NCBI RefSeq assembly: GCF_000716335.1
Contig: NZ_KL591009.1
Span: 71,482-135,481 of the forward strand
Reading direction: 5' to 3'
DNA: 64,000 nucleotides
DNA from: Streptomyces sp. NRRL S-118
GTDB lineage: Bacteria; Actinomycetota; Actinomycetes; Streptomycetales; Streptomycetaceae
Shown here: positions 42,740 through 51,506 of the stretch, in pieces
Layout of the letters: each line of letters starts with the position of its first letter
Position numbering within the stretch: the stretch's first letter is position 1
Notes under the pieces: model-generated
Databases searched by the model: none
What the model saw: the letters and a program-made list of their open reading frames with translations, nothing else
What the model was told of the DNA's origin: nothing
Made by a program: the position numbers and the translations under genes

Positions 42740-43768
42740 ATGACAACCCCCGCCGCCGACCCGGCAGCCCCCGTCCCCGACGTCCCCACACCCCCCGCCG
42801 GGCGCTCCCCGGCGCCCCTCCCCGGGACGCCCGCCCCGGCACCCGGGCCCGCGACCCGCCGCCGCATCAGCGGGGCCGTCTGGTTCGCGCTCGCCATCGT
42901 GTACGTCGTCTGGGGTTCCACCTACCTCGGCATCCGGGTCGTCGTCGAGACCATGCCGCCCTTCCTCTCCGCCGGCGCGCGGTTCGTCGTCGCCGGGGTG
43001 GTCCTCGCCGCGCTGCTCGCCTGGCGGCACGGCCCCGCCGTGCTGAAGGTGACCCGCCCGCAGCTCGCCTCCGCCGCCCTCGTCGGTCTGCTGCTGCTCC
43101 TCGGCGGCAACGGCCTGGTCGTCCTCGCCGAGACCTCCGTGCCCTCCGGGCTCGCCGCGCTGCTCGTCGCGGTCGTCCCCGCCTGGGTGGTCCTCCTGCG
43201 CACCGCGGCCGGCGAGCGCCCCGGCCTCGGCGCGTACACCGGAGTGCTCCTCGGCCTCGCCGGGCTCGCCGTGCTGACCCTGCCGGGCCTCAGCGGCGAC
43301 GTGCGCATCGGCGGCGTGCTCACCGTGATCGCCGCCACCGTCATGTGGTCGGCCGGCTCGTTCTCGTCCTCCCGCATCCCCATGCCGAAGAACCCCTTCA
43401 CCGCCAGCGCGTACGAGATGGTCGCCGGCGGCCTCGGCTGCCTCGCCCTCGGGCTGGTCCGCGGCGAACAGCGGGGCCTCGACCCCGGTGCCTTCTCCGC
43501 CCGCTCCTGGACCGCGTTCGCCTACCTCGTCCTGTTCGGTTCGCTGATCGCGTTCACGGCGTACGCCTGGCTCCTGCAGAGCGCGCCGCTCTCGCTCGTC
43601 GCCACCTACGCGTACGTCAACCCCGTCGTCGCGGTCGCCCTCGGCGCGCTGCTCCTCGACGAGGCCCTGACCTGGCCCATCGCCCTCGGTGGAGCGGTCG
43701 TCGTGGCGGGGGTCTGCCTCATCGTCAGCACGGAACGCCGCCCGGAACGTACGGAACGGCGAAACTGA
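42740..43768 (+). CDS. EamA-family (DMT superfamily) transporter
   Basis: 342 aa with a Pro/Ala-rich cytoplasmic N-terminus (about 45 residues) and ten membrane helices arranged as two EamA repeats. The first repeat begins ALAIVYVVWGSTYLGIRVVVETMPPFLSAGARF and the second has IAATVMWSAGSFSSSRIPMP; the last helices include SLVATYAYVNPVVAVALGALLLDE, a hallmark EamA segment. Such proteins (YedA-type) export amino acids, polyamines or metabolites. It sits between the PucR gene and the SSADH-like gene; a link with amine or GABA metabolism is possible but unproven. The upstream extension of the frame lacks membrane or known sequence and is dropped. Confidence 0.9.
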   Translation: MTTPAADPAAPVPDVPTPPAGRSPAPLPGTPAPAPGPATRRRISGAVWFALAIVYVVWGSTYLGIRVVVETMPPFLSAGARFVVAGVVLAALLAWRHGPAVLKVTRPQLASAALVGLLLLLGGNGLVVLAETSVPSGLAALLVAVVPAWVVLLRTAAGERPGLGAYTGVLLGLAGLAVLTLPGLSGDVRIGGVLTVIAATVMWSAGSFSSSRIPMPKNPFTASAYEMVAGGLGCLALGLVRGEQRGLDPGAFSARSWTAFAYLVLFGSLIAFTAYAWLLQSAPLSLVATYAYVNPVVAVALGALLLDEALTWPIALGGAVVVAGVCLIVSTERRPERTERRN

Positions 43769-43786
43769 CGCCCGCACCACTCCACC

Positions 43787-43806
43787 CCGGACAAACCACC
43801 GTCCGG
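43787..43806 (+). terminator. Small inverted repeat between EamA gene and SSADH-like gene
   Basis: CCGGAC (43787-43792) and GTCCGG (43801-43806) with an eight-base loop, 18 bases after the EamA stop. It could be a weak terminator or an operator of the downstream gene. Confidence 0.35.
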
Positions 43807-43880
43807 CCGCCCGGCCCTACCGTGTGAGCGGAAGACATCAGAACCCACCTCCGCACAGCTTCGAAAGGGCCGGGATCGCA

Positions 43881-45323
43881 ATGACTGCCACCGCCTTCTG
43901 GCTCGCCGGCCGCCAGGCCACCGGCGAGACCACCTTCGACGTCACCTCCCCCTGGGACGGCCGCCTCGTCGGCCAGGTCAGCGTGCCCACGGAGGCCCAG
44001 GTCGAGGAGGCCGTGGCCGCCGCCCACGCGGTCGTCGACGAGTTCGCCGCCACCCCGGCCCACGCCCGCGCCGCCGCCCTCGACCACGTGTCGAAGCGGC
44101 TCGCCGAGCGCACCGAGGAGATCGCCCAGCTGATCTCCGCGGAGAACGGCAAGCCGATCAAGTGGGCCCGCGGCGAGGTCGGCCGCGCGGTCTCCGTCTT
44201 CCGCTTCGCCGCCGAGGAGGCCCGCCGCTTCAACGGTGGCGAGGCCCAGCGCCTCGACACCGACGCCGGCGGCCAGGGCCGTCTCGCCCTGACCCGCCGC
44301 TTCCCCAAGGGCGTCGTCCTCGGCATCGCGCCGTTCAACTTCCCGCTGAACCTGTGCGCCCACAAGGTCGCCCCGGCCATCGCCGTCGGCGCGCCCATCA
44401 TCCTCAAGCCCGCCCCGGCCACCCCGCTCTCCGGACTGATCCTCGGCGAGCTGCTCGCCGAGACGGACCTGCCGGCCGGCTCCTGGTCGATCCTGCCGGT
44501 CACCAACGACCGCATGCCCGCCCTGGTCAAGGACGAGCGCCTGCCCGTGATCTCCTTCACCGGCTCGGACAAGGTCGGCTACGCCATCCAGGAGTCGGTG
44601 CCGCACAAGCACTGCACCCTGGAACTCGGCGGCAACGCCGCGGCCGTCGTCCTCGCCGACTGGGCCTCCGACGAGGACCTGGACTGGGCGGCGACCCGTA
44701 TCGCCACCTTCTCCAACTACCAGGGCGGTCAGTCCTGCATCTCCGTGCAGCGCGTGATCGCCGACGCCTCCGTCTACGACCGGCTCGTCCCCAAGGTCGT
44801 CGCCGCGGTCGAGGCCCAGGGCACCGGTGACCCGTCCGACGACACCACCGACGTCGGCCCGCTGGTCAGCGAGGACGCCGCCAAGCGCGTCGAGTCCTGG
44901 GTGGACGAGGCCGTCAAGGCCGGCGCCACGCTGCTCACCGGCGGCAAGCGCGAGGGCGCGACGTACGCCCCGACCGTGCTCGCGGACCTGCCCGCCGACA
45001 CCACCCTCGCCTGCGAGGAGGTCTTCGGCCCGGTCCTGACCCTGCACCGGGCCGACGGCGAGGCCGCGGTCTTCGCCGAGGTCAACAACTCCAAGTTCGG
45101 CCTGCAGACCGGCGTCTTCACCCGCGACCTCCAGACCGCCTTCCGCGCCCACCGCGCCCTGGAGGTCGGCGGCGTGATCATCGGTGACGTCCCCTCCTAC
45201 CGCGCCGACCAGATGCCGTACGGCGGAGTCAAGCAGTCGGGCGTCGGCCGCGAGGGCGTGCGCTACGCGATGGACGACTACACGTACGAGCGGGTGCTGG
45301 TCCTCACGGGCCTGGCCCTGTAA
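43881..45323 (+). CDS. Succinate-semialdehyde-type aldehyde dehydrogenase
   Basis: 480 aa from ATG 43881 (aaaggg about 11 bases upstream). NAD(P)-binding region GIAPFNFPLNLCAHKVAPAIAVGAPIILKPAP, catalytic Glu in LELGGNAAAVV, catalytic Cys in GGQSCISVQRV, and C-terminal VPSYRADQMPYGGVKQSGVGREG. The sequence is clearly distinct from the two aminobutyraldehyde-type enzymes; the FNFPLNL and GGQSCISVQRV features occur in lactaldehyde/glyceraldehyde-3-phosphate-like ALDHs that are often annotated SSADH. Position after gabT and PucR suggests oxidation of succinate semialdehyde to succinate; the substrate is inferred from context. A strong terminator follows. Confidence 0.87.
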   Translation: MTATAFWLAGRQATGETTFDVTSPWDGRLVGQVSVPTEAQVEEAVAAAHAVVDEFAATPAHARAAALDHVSKRLAERTEEIAQLISAENGKPIKWARGEVGRAVSVFRFAAEEARRFNGGEAQRLDTDAGGQGRLALTRRFPKGVVLGIAPFNFPLNLCAHKVAPAIAVGAPIILKPAPATPLSGLILGELLAETDLPAGSWSILPVTNDRMPALVKDERLPVISFTGSDKVGYAIQESVPHKHCTLELGGNAAAVVLADWASDEDLDWAATRIATFSNYQGGQSCISVQRVIADASVYDRLVPKVVAAVEAQGTGDPSDDTTDVGPLVSEDAAKRVESWVDEAVKAGATLLTGGKREGATYAPTVLADLPADTTLACEEVFGPVLTLHRADGEAAVFAEVNNSKFGLQTGVFTRDLQTAFRAHRALEVGGVIIGDVPSYRADQMPYGGVKQSGVGREGVRYAMDDYTYERVLVLTGLAL

Positions 45324-45351
45324 CAACCCGTCACTCGGACGGCCCAGACCG

Positions 45352-45388
45352 GCGGCCGGAGCCCACTGTGCGGGGGCTCCGGCCGCCT
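45352..45388 (+). terminator. Intrinsic terminator-like hairpin after the SSADH-like gene
   Basis: Perfect 14-bp arms (45352-45365 with 45375-45388), nine-base loop, followed by ttcct. It begins about 28 bases after the stop codon. It separates the GABA genes from the following two-gene unit. Confidence 0.8.
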
Positions 45389-45510
45389 TCCTGCAACCTC
45401 GCGCGGTGCTCGGCGTGCCGCGGCGGTATGTCGGACCGTCACTTCCCCTGCCAGAGTGGTGGTCCCGCGGCCTGCCCGGTGCGGGGAGGCTCACGGCGTC
45501 TGGGGGACGA

Positions 45511-46071
45511 ATGGGTTCTGGAACTGACGTGCCCGGCATCGGCCGGCCGAACGAGCCGGTACGCGATCTGGTGCGTTCGGTCGTCGCCGTTCTGGCGCCG
45601 GAGGAACTGCCGCTCGTGGACGGGCTCCGGCGCTTCGACGACGCGACGGTGGTGCGGCGTCTGAGCGGCCGGCACGGGCACCGCGAGCCCCTGGGGTTCG
45701 GCGCCGGCGAGATCGCGATGCTGGTGACACCGGTGGTGTGGCTGGTGCTCGACGGGGTGGCCCAGCGGATGGCGGCGGCGACGGCGGACCGCGTCGCGCA
45801 GGGGGCGACCGGCACGCTGCGGCGGATCTTCCGGCGGCCCGCCGCCCCGGTCGAGGTCCCGCCGCTGACCCGCGAGCAGCTCGCCGAGGTGCGGGCGCTC
45901 GTCCTCGCCACCGCGGAGCAGCGGGGCCTGTCGCCCAGGAGGGCCGCGGAGATCGCGGATGCGCTGGTCGCCCGGCTGGCCCTGTCCGGCGGGGAAGGCC
46001 CACCCGCCGAGGAGACCCCGGCCGGGCCGGGCGACGGAACCCCTCCGGACGCGAGCACCGTTCGGGACTAG
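45511..46071 (+). CDS. Hypothetical protein upstream of membrane metalloprotease
   Basis: 186 aa from ATG 45511, Shine-Dalgarno gggggac just upstream. An N-terminal helical region (about 10-60; VRDLVRSVVAVLAPEELPLVDGLRRFDDATVVRRLSGR) is followed by one hydrophobic segment (about 70-88, IAMLVTPVVWLVLDGVAQRM) that may insert in the membrane, then a charged helical C-terminal domain (VPPLTREQLAEVRALVLATAEQRGLSPRRAAEIADALVARL). No family is recognised. Its stop is four bases before the start of the M48 protease gene, so the two are almost certainly translated as a pair. A role as partner, regulator or adaptor of the protease is an inference. Confidence 0.72.
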   Translation: MGSGTDVPGIGRPNEPVRDLVRSVVAVLAPEELPLVDGLRRFDDATVVRRLSGRHGHREPLGFGAGEIAMLVTPVVWLVLDGVAQRMAAATADRVAQGATGTLRRIFRRPAAPVEVPPLTREQLAEVRALVLATAEQRGLSPRRAAEIADALVARLALSGGEGPPAEETPAGPGDGTPPDASTVRD

Positions 46072-46075
46072 GCGG

Positions 46076-49051
46076 ATGCCGGTGCCGCCACCCGGCCCGC
46101 TTCCCGGGCCGCGGATCGACGAGCGGGTGCTGGGCGCGGGGACGAGCGTACGGTTCGCCACGCTGCTGTTCCTCATGCTGACCGCCGGCGGATCGATGGC
46201 GCTGGCCGTGTACCGCGGGGTCTCCGACGGGGACATCGCCGGCTGCGACCTCGCCGCGGGAGTGGATCCCCACGACAGCGGCTTCTGGGCGCGGGCGGTC
46301 AGCATCACCGGCCAGTCCGTCGCCTACCGCTGGTGCGTGTCGTACTGGGCGCCCGCGCCGCCGTGGTGGCAGGTCGTCGGCTGGCCCCTCCTGCTGATCG
46401 TCTCGGCCGGCCTGCTCTTCCACCTCCTGCCGCTGTGGAAGGCCCGCCGCACCCGGGTCGTCCCGCTGGAGTCGGTCGACCCGGACGGCGAACTGCGCGC
46501 CCTGCTCGGCGAGCTGACCGCCGCGACGGGCGTCACGCCGGCGCCCCGGGTGGTCGTCGACCCCGCCGCCCTGTCGACCGGAGCGGTGGTGTTCGGCCGC
46601 ACGCGCCGCCCGGTGGTGTGCCTGCACGGCGGTCTGCTCGCCACCCGGCGCAGCGACCCCGAACGCTTCTGGACGGTGCTGCTGCACGAACTCGCCCACA
46701 TCGCCAACCGCGATGTCACCCTGACCTACGCCACCGTCGCCCTGTCGCGGGTGTTCCTGGTCCTCGTCCTCCTGCCGTACGTGATCTGGCAGGGCCACTG
46801 GATGTACGGCTTCCTCGCGGCAGGCATGCTTCCGCCGCTGGACCGGGTGACGCTGCTCGCCGCCGTCATGGTCGCGCTGGTGTACCTCGCGCGGTCCGAC
46901 ACGCTGCGCAGCCGTGAGATCTACGCCGACCTGACCGCGGCACGCTGGGGCGCCGACCCGCACGCCTGGGCCGCCACCGCCACGCGGCCGGACGGGACCG
47001 CCCGGCGTGCCCTCGACTCCTTCCTCGAACTGTGGCGCACCCATCCGCGATGGGGTCTGCGCCGGGGTGCGCTGGCCGACCCGGCCCCGCTGTTCCGGGC
47101 CGCGGCTCTGCCGGTCTTCCTCACCGGGACCATGGCCGTGCTGGCCCCGTGGCACCTGATGTACCAGCTGGCGCCGTACCGCGCCGACGCCACCAGCAGC
47201 GTGTTCCAGGCCATCGTGCTGATTCCCGCCGCCCTGGTGGCCGGAGTGGCCGGGACCGCGCTGTGGAGGGCGGTGGTGTACGCCGTGCTGACCGGCACCC
47301 GGGTCCCCTCGGGCATCCGGGCAGGCGCCTGGCTGGGAGCCGGCATGGCGGCCGGTACGGTCCTCAACGGCTACGGAACGGGCTGGGCATGGCTGCCGGT
47401 ACGGCCCCAGGTGCTGCTGATACCCGTGGTCGCCGGGGCTGCCTTCGGGTGGTGGACCACCCGGTGCGCCCACCTGTGGGCCTCCACCTGGCGCGGGCGG
47501 ACCCTGCGTCCCGCGCTCCTGCTGGGCCTCGTCGCGGCCTTCCTCGCGATGGCGTCGTGGCTCCTGTGGTGGATGGCGTCGGGGACGGTGTGGGCCGGCG
47601 GGTTCACGGTGAGCGCCGAGGGGATGGCCCGGTCGGTCCTGGAGTGGCTGCCCTCCGCGGCCCCGGCGGGAGACCTGAGCGGGCAGCCGGGCATCACGAC
47701 CGTCCTGCCGCTGCTGCAGAGCGTCGCCTTCTCGCCCTTGTCCGCCCTCTCGGCCGCCGCACTGTGGGTGGTCCCGCTGCTCGCGTGGGCGGCCGGTCCG
47801 GTCCGGGGCACCGTGCGCTGGACCGCCGCCCCGCCACCCCCGTCCGGCGACCCGGTGGCGCCCCTGCGCCGGGTGATGCTGCCCGGCCTCGTGGGCGGGG
47901 CGCTGGCGTGCCTCGCGGTCGCGGGCGTCCAGGCGTACGTCCACACCGGGCAGCCGGCACCGGACGGTCGCGGCGGGCTGTACGCCCTGCGGTACGCGGG
48001 CATGGTGCTGCTGGCCCTCGTCGTGCCCTCGGCGCTGGCCGCCGCCGTGGCGAGTGCGGTGACGGGCCGCTTCCGCCTGCTGGGCAGCCTGATCGCGGCC
48101 CAGACGGCGACCCTGCTGGGGCTCGTCGCCATGACCGTCCTCGTGTCCGTGGACGGCTGCGCCGGTCCTCTCACCGTCCTGCACGACAGTTGCGCCTGGC
48201 GACCGGCCTGGCGGCAGCCGCTGTTCCCGTTCGTCTTCCTGCTGGACAACGCCGTCGTCCTCGCGACCCTCACCGCCGGCGCCGCGGCCGCGCTCGCCAC
48301 GCTCCTGCACCGCGCACGCCCACACCGGTCCCGCCCCTCCGGCAGCCGCCGGGCCGGCCCTCGCCGGGGCACCCTCGTCCCGAGCCCCCGTACGCGGCTC
48401 CTTGCCGTGGGCCTGCTGTGCGCGGCGGCCGTCGCAGCCTCCGCCGCGACCGGCGTGTACCAGTTCCACGTCCTCGGCCTCGTGAACGACCTGGCCGACG
48501 GCCAGCGCAAGGTGACGCAGATGGCGAGCGTTCCCGACAGACCCGTGTCCCCCGGGACCCGGCTGGACCAGGTCCATGCCTGGTACCACCTCGGCGGGTA
48601 CGACGCCCTGGAGCTGATCGTGTCGTACACCGGCCAGCTGACCGAGGTCGTCCGCGAGGCCAAGGACGCCCGGCCCGCCCTCTCCTGGGACCGGCTGGAC
48701 GAGCGGTTACGGCCGGTCTGCACCCGCTGGAGCGGAGCCGAGAGACTCGAAGTGGTCTGGTTCCGGGTGCCCGACAGCGGCGCCCAGGCCGACTGGCACG
48801 CGATGGCCGTCCGGGCCGGACGCGGCGGCCGGCTCTGCGCGCAGGCCCTGGACGCGCGCGACCAGCCCCGCCTGCTGACGGCCCTGCGCGACCTGATCGC
48901 GGCCGGCCGCTGTGCGTCATCGGCCAACGCCCGCATCGACACCATGCTGCGCGACGGCGGCCTGCGGGGCACGATCCGTCCGCCCGTGAAGGGAGCACGG
49001 GCCATCTGCGACCGTGCCGTGGACGGCCTCCCCACCCCGGCGGGCCGGTGA
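46076..49051 (+). CDS. Large polytopic M48-family metalloprotease
   Basis: 991 aa from ATG 46076. Zinc site HELAH at 204-208 (LLHELAHIANRD) with the third ligand in SREIYADLTAARWGAD (E281, D285), as in M48/HtpX-type proteases. Many membrane helices: about 28-47, 102-120, 216-236, 258-272 and several in the 370-800 region, interrupted by one long polar stretch. The final 190 residues (from YQFHVLGLVNDLADG) are soluble and probably extracytoplasmic, with three cysteines and no known domain. Its size is about three times that of HtpX. Paired with the 186-aa gene just upstream. The substrate and purpose are unknown. Confidence 0.85.
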   Translation: MPVPPPGPLPGPRIDERVLGAGTSVRFATLLFLMLTAGGSMALAVYRGVSDGDIAGCDLAAGVDPHDSGFWARAVSITGQSVAYRWCVSYWAPAPPWWQVVGWPLLLIVSAGLLFHLLPLWKARRTRVVPLESVDPDGELRALLGELTAATGVTPAPRVVVDPAALSTGAVVFGRTRRPVVCLHGGLLATRRSDPERFWTVLLHELAHIANRDVTLTYATVALSRVFLVLVLLPYVIWQGHWMYGFLAAGMLPPLDRVTLLAAVMVALVYLARSDTLRSREIYADLTAARWGADPHAWAATATRPDGTARRALDSFLELWRTHPRWGLRRGALADPAPLFRAAALPVFLTGTMAVLAPWHLMYQLAPYRADATSSVFQAIVLIPAALVAGVAGTALWRAVVYAVLTGTRVPSGIRAGAWLGAGMAAGTVLNGYGTGWAWLPVRPQVLLIPVVAGAAFGWWTTRCAHLWASTWRGRTLRPALLLGLVAAFLAMASWLLWWMASGTVWAGGFTVSAEGMARSVLEWLPSAAPAGDLSGQPGITTVLPLLQSVAFSPLSALSAAALWVVPLLAWAAGPVRGTVRWTAAPPPPSGDPVAPLRRVMLPGLVGGALACLAVAGVQAYVHTGQPAPDGRGGLYALRYAGMVLLALVVPSALAAAVASAVTGRFRLLGSLIAAQTATLLGLVAMTVLVSVDGCAGPLTVLHDSCAWRPAWRQPLFPFVFLLDNAVVLATLTAGAAAALATLLHRARPHRSRPSGSRRAGPRRGTLVPSPRTRLLAVGLLCAAAVAASAATGVYQFHVLGLVNDLADGQRKVTQMASVPDRPVSPGTRLDQVHAWYHLGGYDALELIVSYTGQLTEVVREAKDARPALSWDRLDERLRPVCTRWSGAERLEVVWFRVPDSGAQADWHAMAVRAGRGGRLCAQALDARDQPRLLTALRDLIAAGRCASSANARIDTMLRDGGLRGTIRPPVKGARAICDRAVDGLPTPAGR

Positions 49052-49234
49052 CGGCCGGGGGCCGCCGGACGACCGGCTCCGCCGGCCGGACACACGCCGC
49101 TCGGCCCGGTCGGCAACCGCCCGGCTCAGCCCCGGGGAGACCCCGCCCAGGGCGGCTGCTCCCCGTCGTCCGGAAACCCGCCATGACCGGCATCGTGGGA
49201 GCCACCGGCAGTCCGCCGTACGGTCCCGGTCGCC

Positions 49235-49263
49235 TTTTCGTACCCGGCGTAATCGGGTAATAC
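49235..49263 (+). promoter_or_regulatory. Candidate promoter for the acyl-CoA dehydrogenase gene
   Basis: TTTTCG (49235-49240), 17 bases, TAATAC (49258-49263); about 70 bases before the ATG. The hexamers are not ideal but the A/T-rich -10 stands out in this G/C-rich region. The rest of 49052-49234 shows no gene. Confidence 0.35.
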
Positions 49264-49333
49264 GGTCGAGTAGCAGCGGTCGGCGGACGACACCGGCCGT
49301 CCGCCCCCGACTGAAGCGGCGAGGTGAGCCCAC

Positions 49334-51271
49334 ATGTCCGGCCCCCACCACAAGCCCAAGGTCTCCGAGCGCGAAGCACGCCAGGTCGCCGAGGCCGCCC
49401 GCGAGCAGGACTGGCGCAAGCCCAGCTTCGCCAAGGAGCTGTTCCTCGGCCGTTTCCGGCTGGACCTGATCCACCCGCACCCGATGCCGCCCGACGAGGA
49501 CGCGCAGCGGGGCGAGGAGTTCCTCGCCAAGCTCCGCGACTTCTGCGAGACGAAGATCGACGGCGCGCAGATCGAGCGGGACGCCCTCATTCCCGACGCC
49601 GTGATCGACGGCCTCAAGGAACTGGGTGCGCTCGGCATGAAGATCGCCCCCAAGTACGGCGGCCTCGGGCTCACCCAGGTGTACTACAACAAGGCCCTGG
49701 CCCTCGTCGGGTCCGTGAGCCCCGCCGTCGGCGCCCTGCTCTCCGCCCATCAGTCGATCGGCGTACCGCAGCCGCTGAAGATGTTCGGCACGCCGGAGCA
49801 GAAGGAGACCTTCCTGCCGCGGCTCGCCCGCACGGACATCTCCGCCTTCCTCCTGACCGAGCCGGACGTCGGCTCCGACCCCGCCCGTCTGGCCACCACC
49901 GCCGTGCCCGACGGCGACGAGTACATCCTCGACGGCGTGAAGCTGTGGACCACCAACGGCGTCGTCGCGGACCTGCTCGTGGTCATGGCCCGCGTACCGC
50001 GGATGGAGGGCCACAAGGGCGGCATCACCGCATTCGTCGTCGAGGCCCAGTCGCCCGGCATCACCGTGGAGAACCGCAACGCCTTCATGGGCCTGCGCGG
50101 CCTGGAGAACGGCGTCACCCGCTTCCACCAGGTCCGCGTCCCGGCCGCCAACCGCATCGGACCCGAGGGCGCCGGACTCAAGATCGCCCTGACCACCCTC
50201 AACACCGGGCGCCTGTCGCTGCCCGCGATGTGCGTCGGCGCCGGCAAGTGGTGCCTGAAGATCGCCCGCGAATGGGCGGGCGTGCGCGAGCAGTGGGGCA
50301 AGCCGGTCGCCCACCACGAAGCGGTCGGCTCGAAGATCTCCTTCATCGCCGCCACCACCTTCGCCCTCGAAGCCGTCGTGGACCTGGCGAGCCAGATGGC
50401 CGACGAGGACCGCAACGACATCCGCATCGAGGCCGCCCTCGCCAAGCTGTACGGCTCCGAGATGGCCTGGCTCATGGCCGACGAACTCGTCCAGATCCGC
50501 GGCGGCCGCGGCTTCGAGACCGCCGACTCCCTCGCCGCCCGCGGGGAGCGGCCCGTCCCGGCCGAGCAGATGCTGCGCGACCTGCGCATCAACCGGATCT
50601 TCGAGGGCTCGACCGAGATCATGCACCTGCTCATCGCCCGTGAGGCGGTCGACGCGCACCTGGCCGTCGCCGGCGACATCATCGACCCCGACAAGACGCT
50701 CGGCGACAAGGCCAGGGCGGGCGTCCAGGCCGGCGCCTTCTACGCCCGCTGGCTGCCGAAGCTCGTCGCGGGACCCGGGCAGCTCCCGCGCGCGTACGCC
50801 GAGTTCCACCCGGCGGGCCACCCGGATCTGGCCGCGCACCTCCGCTACGTCGAACGCACGGCGCGCAAGCTGGCCCGCTCCACGTTCTACGCCATGTCGC
50901 GCTGGCAGGGCCGCATGGAGACCAAGCAGGGCTTCCTCGGGCGGATCGTCGACATCGGGGCCGAGCTCTTCGCCATGAGCGCCGCCTGCGTACGGGCGGA
51001 GCTGCTGCGCACCACCGGCGACCACGGCCGTGAGGCGTACCAGCTCGCGGACGCCTTCTGCCGCCAGTCCCGCATCCGGGTCGAGGAGCTCTTCGGCCGG
51101 CTCTGGCACAACACCGACGACCTCGACCGCACGGTCGTCAAGGGCGTGCTGTCGGGCACGTACACCTGGCTCGAGGAAGGCATCCTCGACCCCAGCGGCG
51201 ACGGCCCGTGGATCGCCGACGCCACCCCGGGACCCTCCACCCGCGAGAACGTCCACCGCCCGATCCGCTGA
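49334..51271 (+). CDS. Acyl-CoA dehydrogenase with C-terminal extension
   Basis: 645 aa, against about 380-400 for classical acyl-CoA dehydrogenases. ATG 49334 with a gaggtg Shine-Dalgarno. The dehydrogenase core (about 50-440) has LLTEPDVGSDPARLATTA (FAD/substrate signature 1), QIRGGRGFETADSLAARGERPVPAEQMLRDLRINRIFEGSTEIMHLLIAREAVDAHL (signature 2 with the E of the fold). The extra 200 residues at the C-terminus (from DPDKTLGDKARAGVQAG) are helical, with RYVERTARKLARSTFYAMSRWQGRMETKQGFLGRIVDIGAELFAM, and occur in long FadE-type enzymes. It probably oxidises acyl-CoA; chain length unknown. No electron-transfer or beta-oxidation neighbour is present. Confidence 0.9.
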   Translation: MSGPHHKPKVSEREARQVAEAAREQDWRKPSFAKELFLGRFRLDLIHPHPMPPDEDAQRGEEFLAKLRDFCETKIDGAQIERDALIPDAVIDGLKELGALGMKIAPKYGGLGLTQVYYNKALALVGSVSPAVGALLSAHQSIGVPQPLKMFGTPEQKETFLPRLARTDISAFLLTEPDVGSDPARLATTAVPDGDEYILDGVKLWTTNGVVADLLVVMARVPRMEGHKGGITAFVVEAQSPGITVENRNAFMGLRGLENGVTRFHQVRVPAANRIGPEGAGLKIALTTLNTGRLSLPAMCVGAGKWCLKIAREWAGVREQWGKPVAHHEAVGSKISFIAATTFALEAVVDLASQMADEDRNDIRIEAALAKLYGSEMAWLMADELVQIRGGRGFETADSLAARGERPVPAEQMLRDLRINRIFEGSTEIMHLLIAREAVDAHLAVAGDIIDPDKTLGDKARAGVQAGAFYARWLPKLVAGPGQLPRAYAEFHPAGHPDLAAHLRYVERTARKLARSTFYAMSRWQGRMETKQGFLGRIVDIGAELFAMSAACVRAELLRTTGDHGREAYQLADAFCRQSRIRVEELFGRLWHNTDDLDRTVVKGVLSGTYTWLEEGILDPSGDGPWIADATPGPSTRENVHRPIR

Positions 51272-51361
51272 GACCGCCGGGACCGCCGGTCCGCGGGGCC
51301 GGTGACCGGCTGCGACCGCCACGGCCGCCGGTCCGCCGCGACCGGCGGCGGTGCCGGCCCT

Positions 51362-51470
51362 GCCGCCGGCCCGCGCCGACCAGCAGCTGAGACGCCCGCC
51401 GCCGGCCCGCGCCGACCAGCAGCTGAGACGCCCGCCGCCGGCCCCGCGCCGACCAGCGGCTGAGACGCCC
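51362..51470. repeat. Three-copy 36-bp minisatellite
   Basis: Tandem copies at 51362-51397, 51398-51433 (identical) and 51434-51470 (one extra C and a few changes). The unit starts gccgccggcccgcgccgacc and contains cagcagctgagacgccc. It lies between the acyl-CoA dehydrogenase stop and the EPSP-synthase start, 37 bases before the latter. The period is a multiple of three, so the open frame passes through it without stop, but no start signal supports translation. Confidence 0.85.
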
Positions 51471-51506
51471 GGCGCCCGTCCCGCCCCGAACGGCAGGATG
51501 GGCGCC

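Noticed and set aside
45491..48589. 1032-codon frame opposite the M48 protease
   Set aside because: Antisense shadow; the plus strand has the HELAH site, membrane helices and a coupled upstream gene.
51362..51470. CRISPR array
   Set aside because: The 36-bp units are directly contiguous, without unique spacers, and no cas genes are present.
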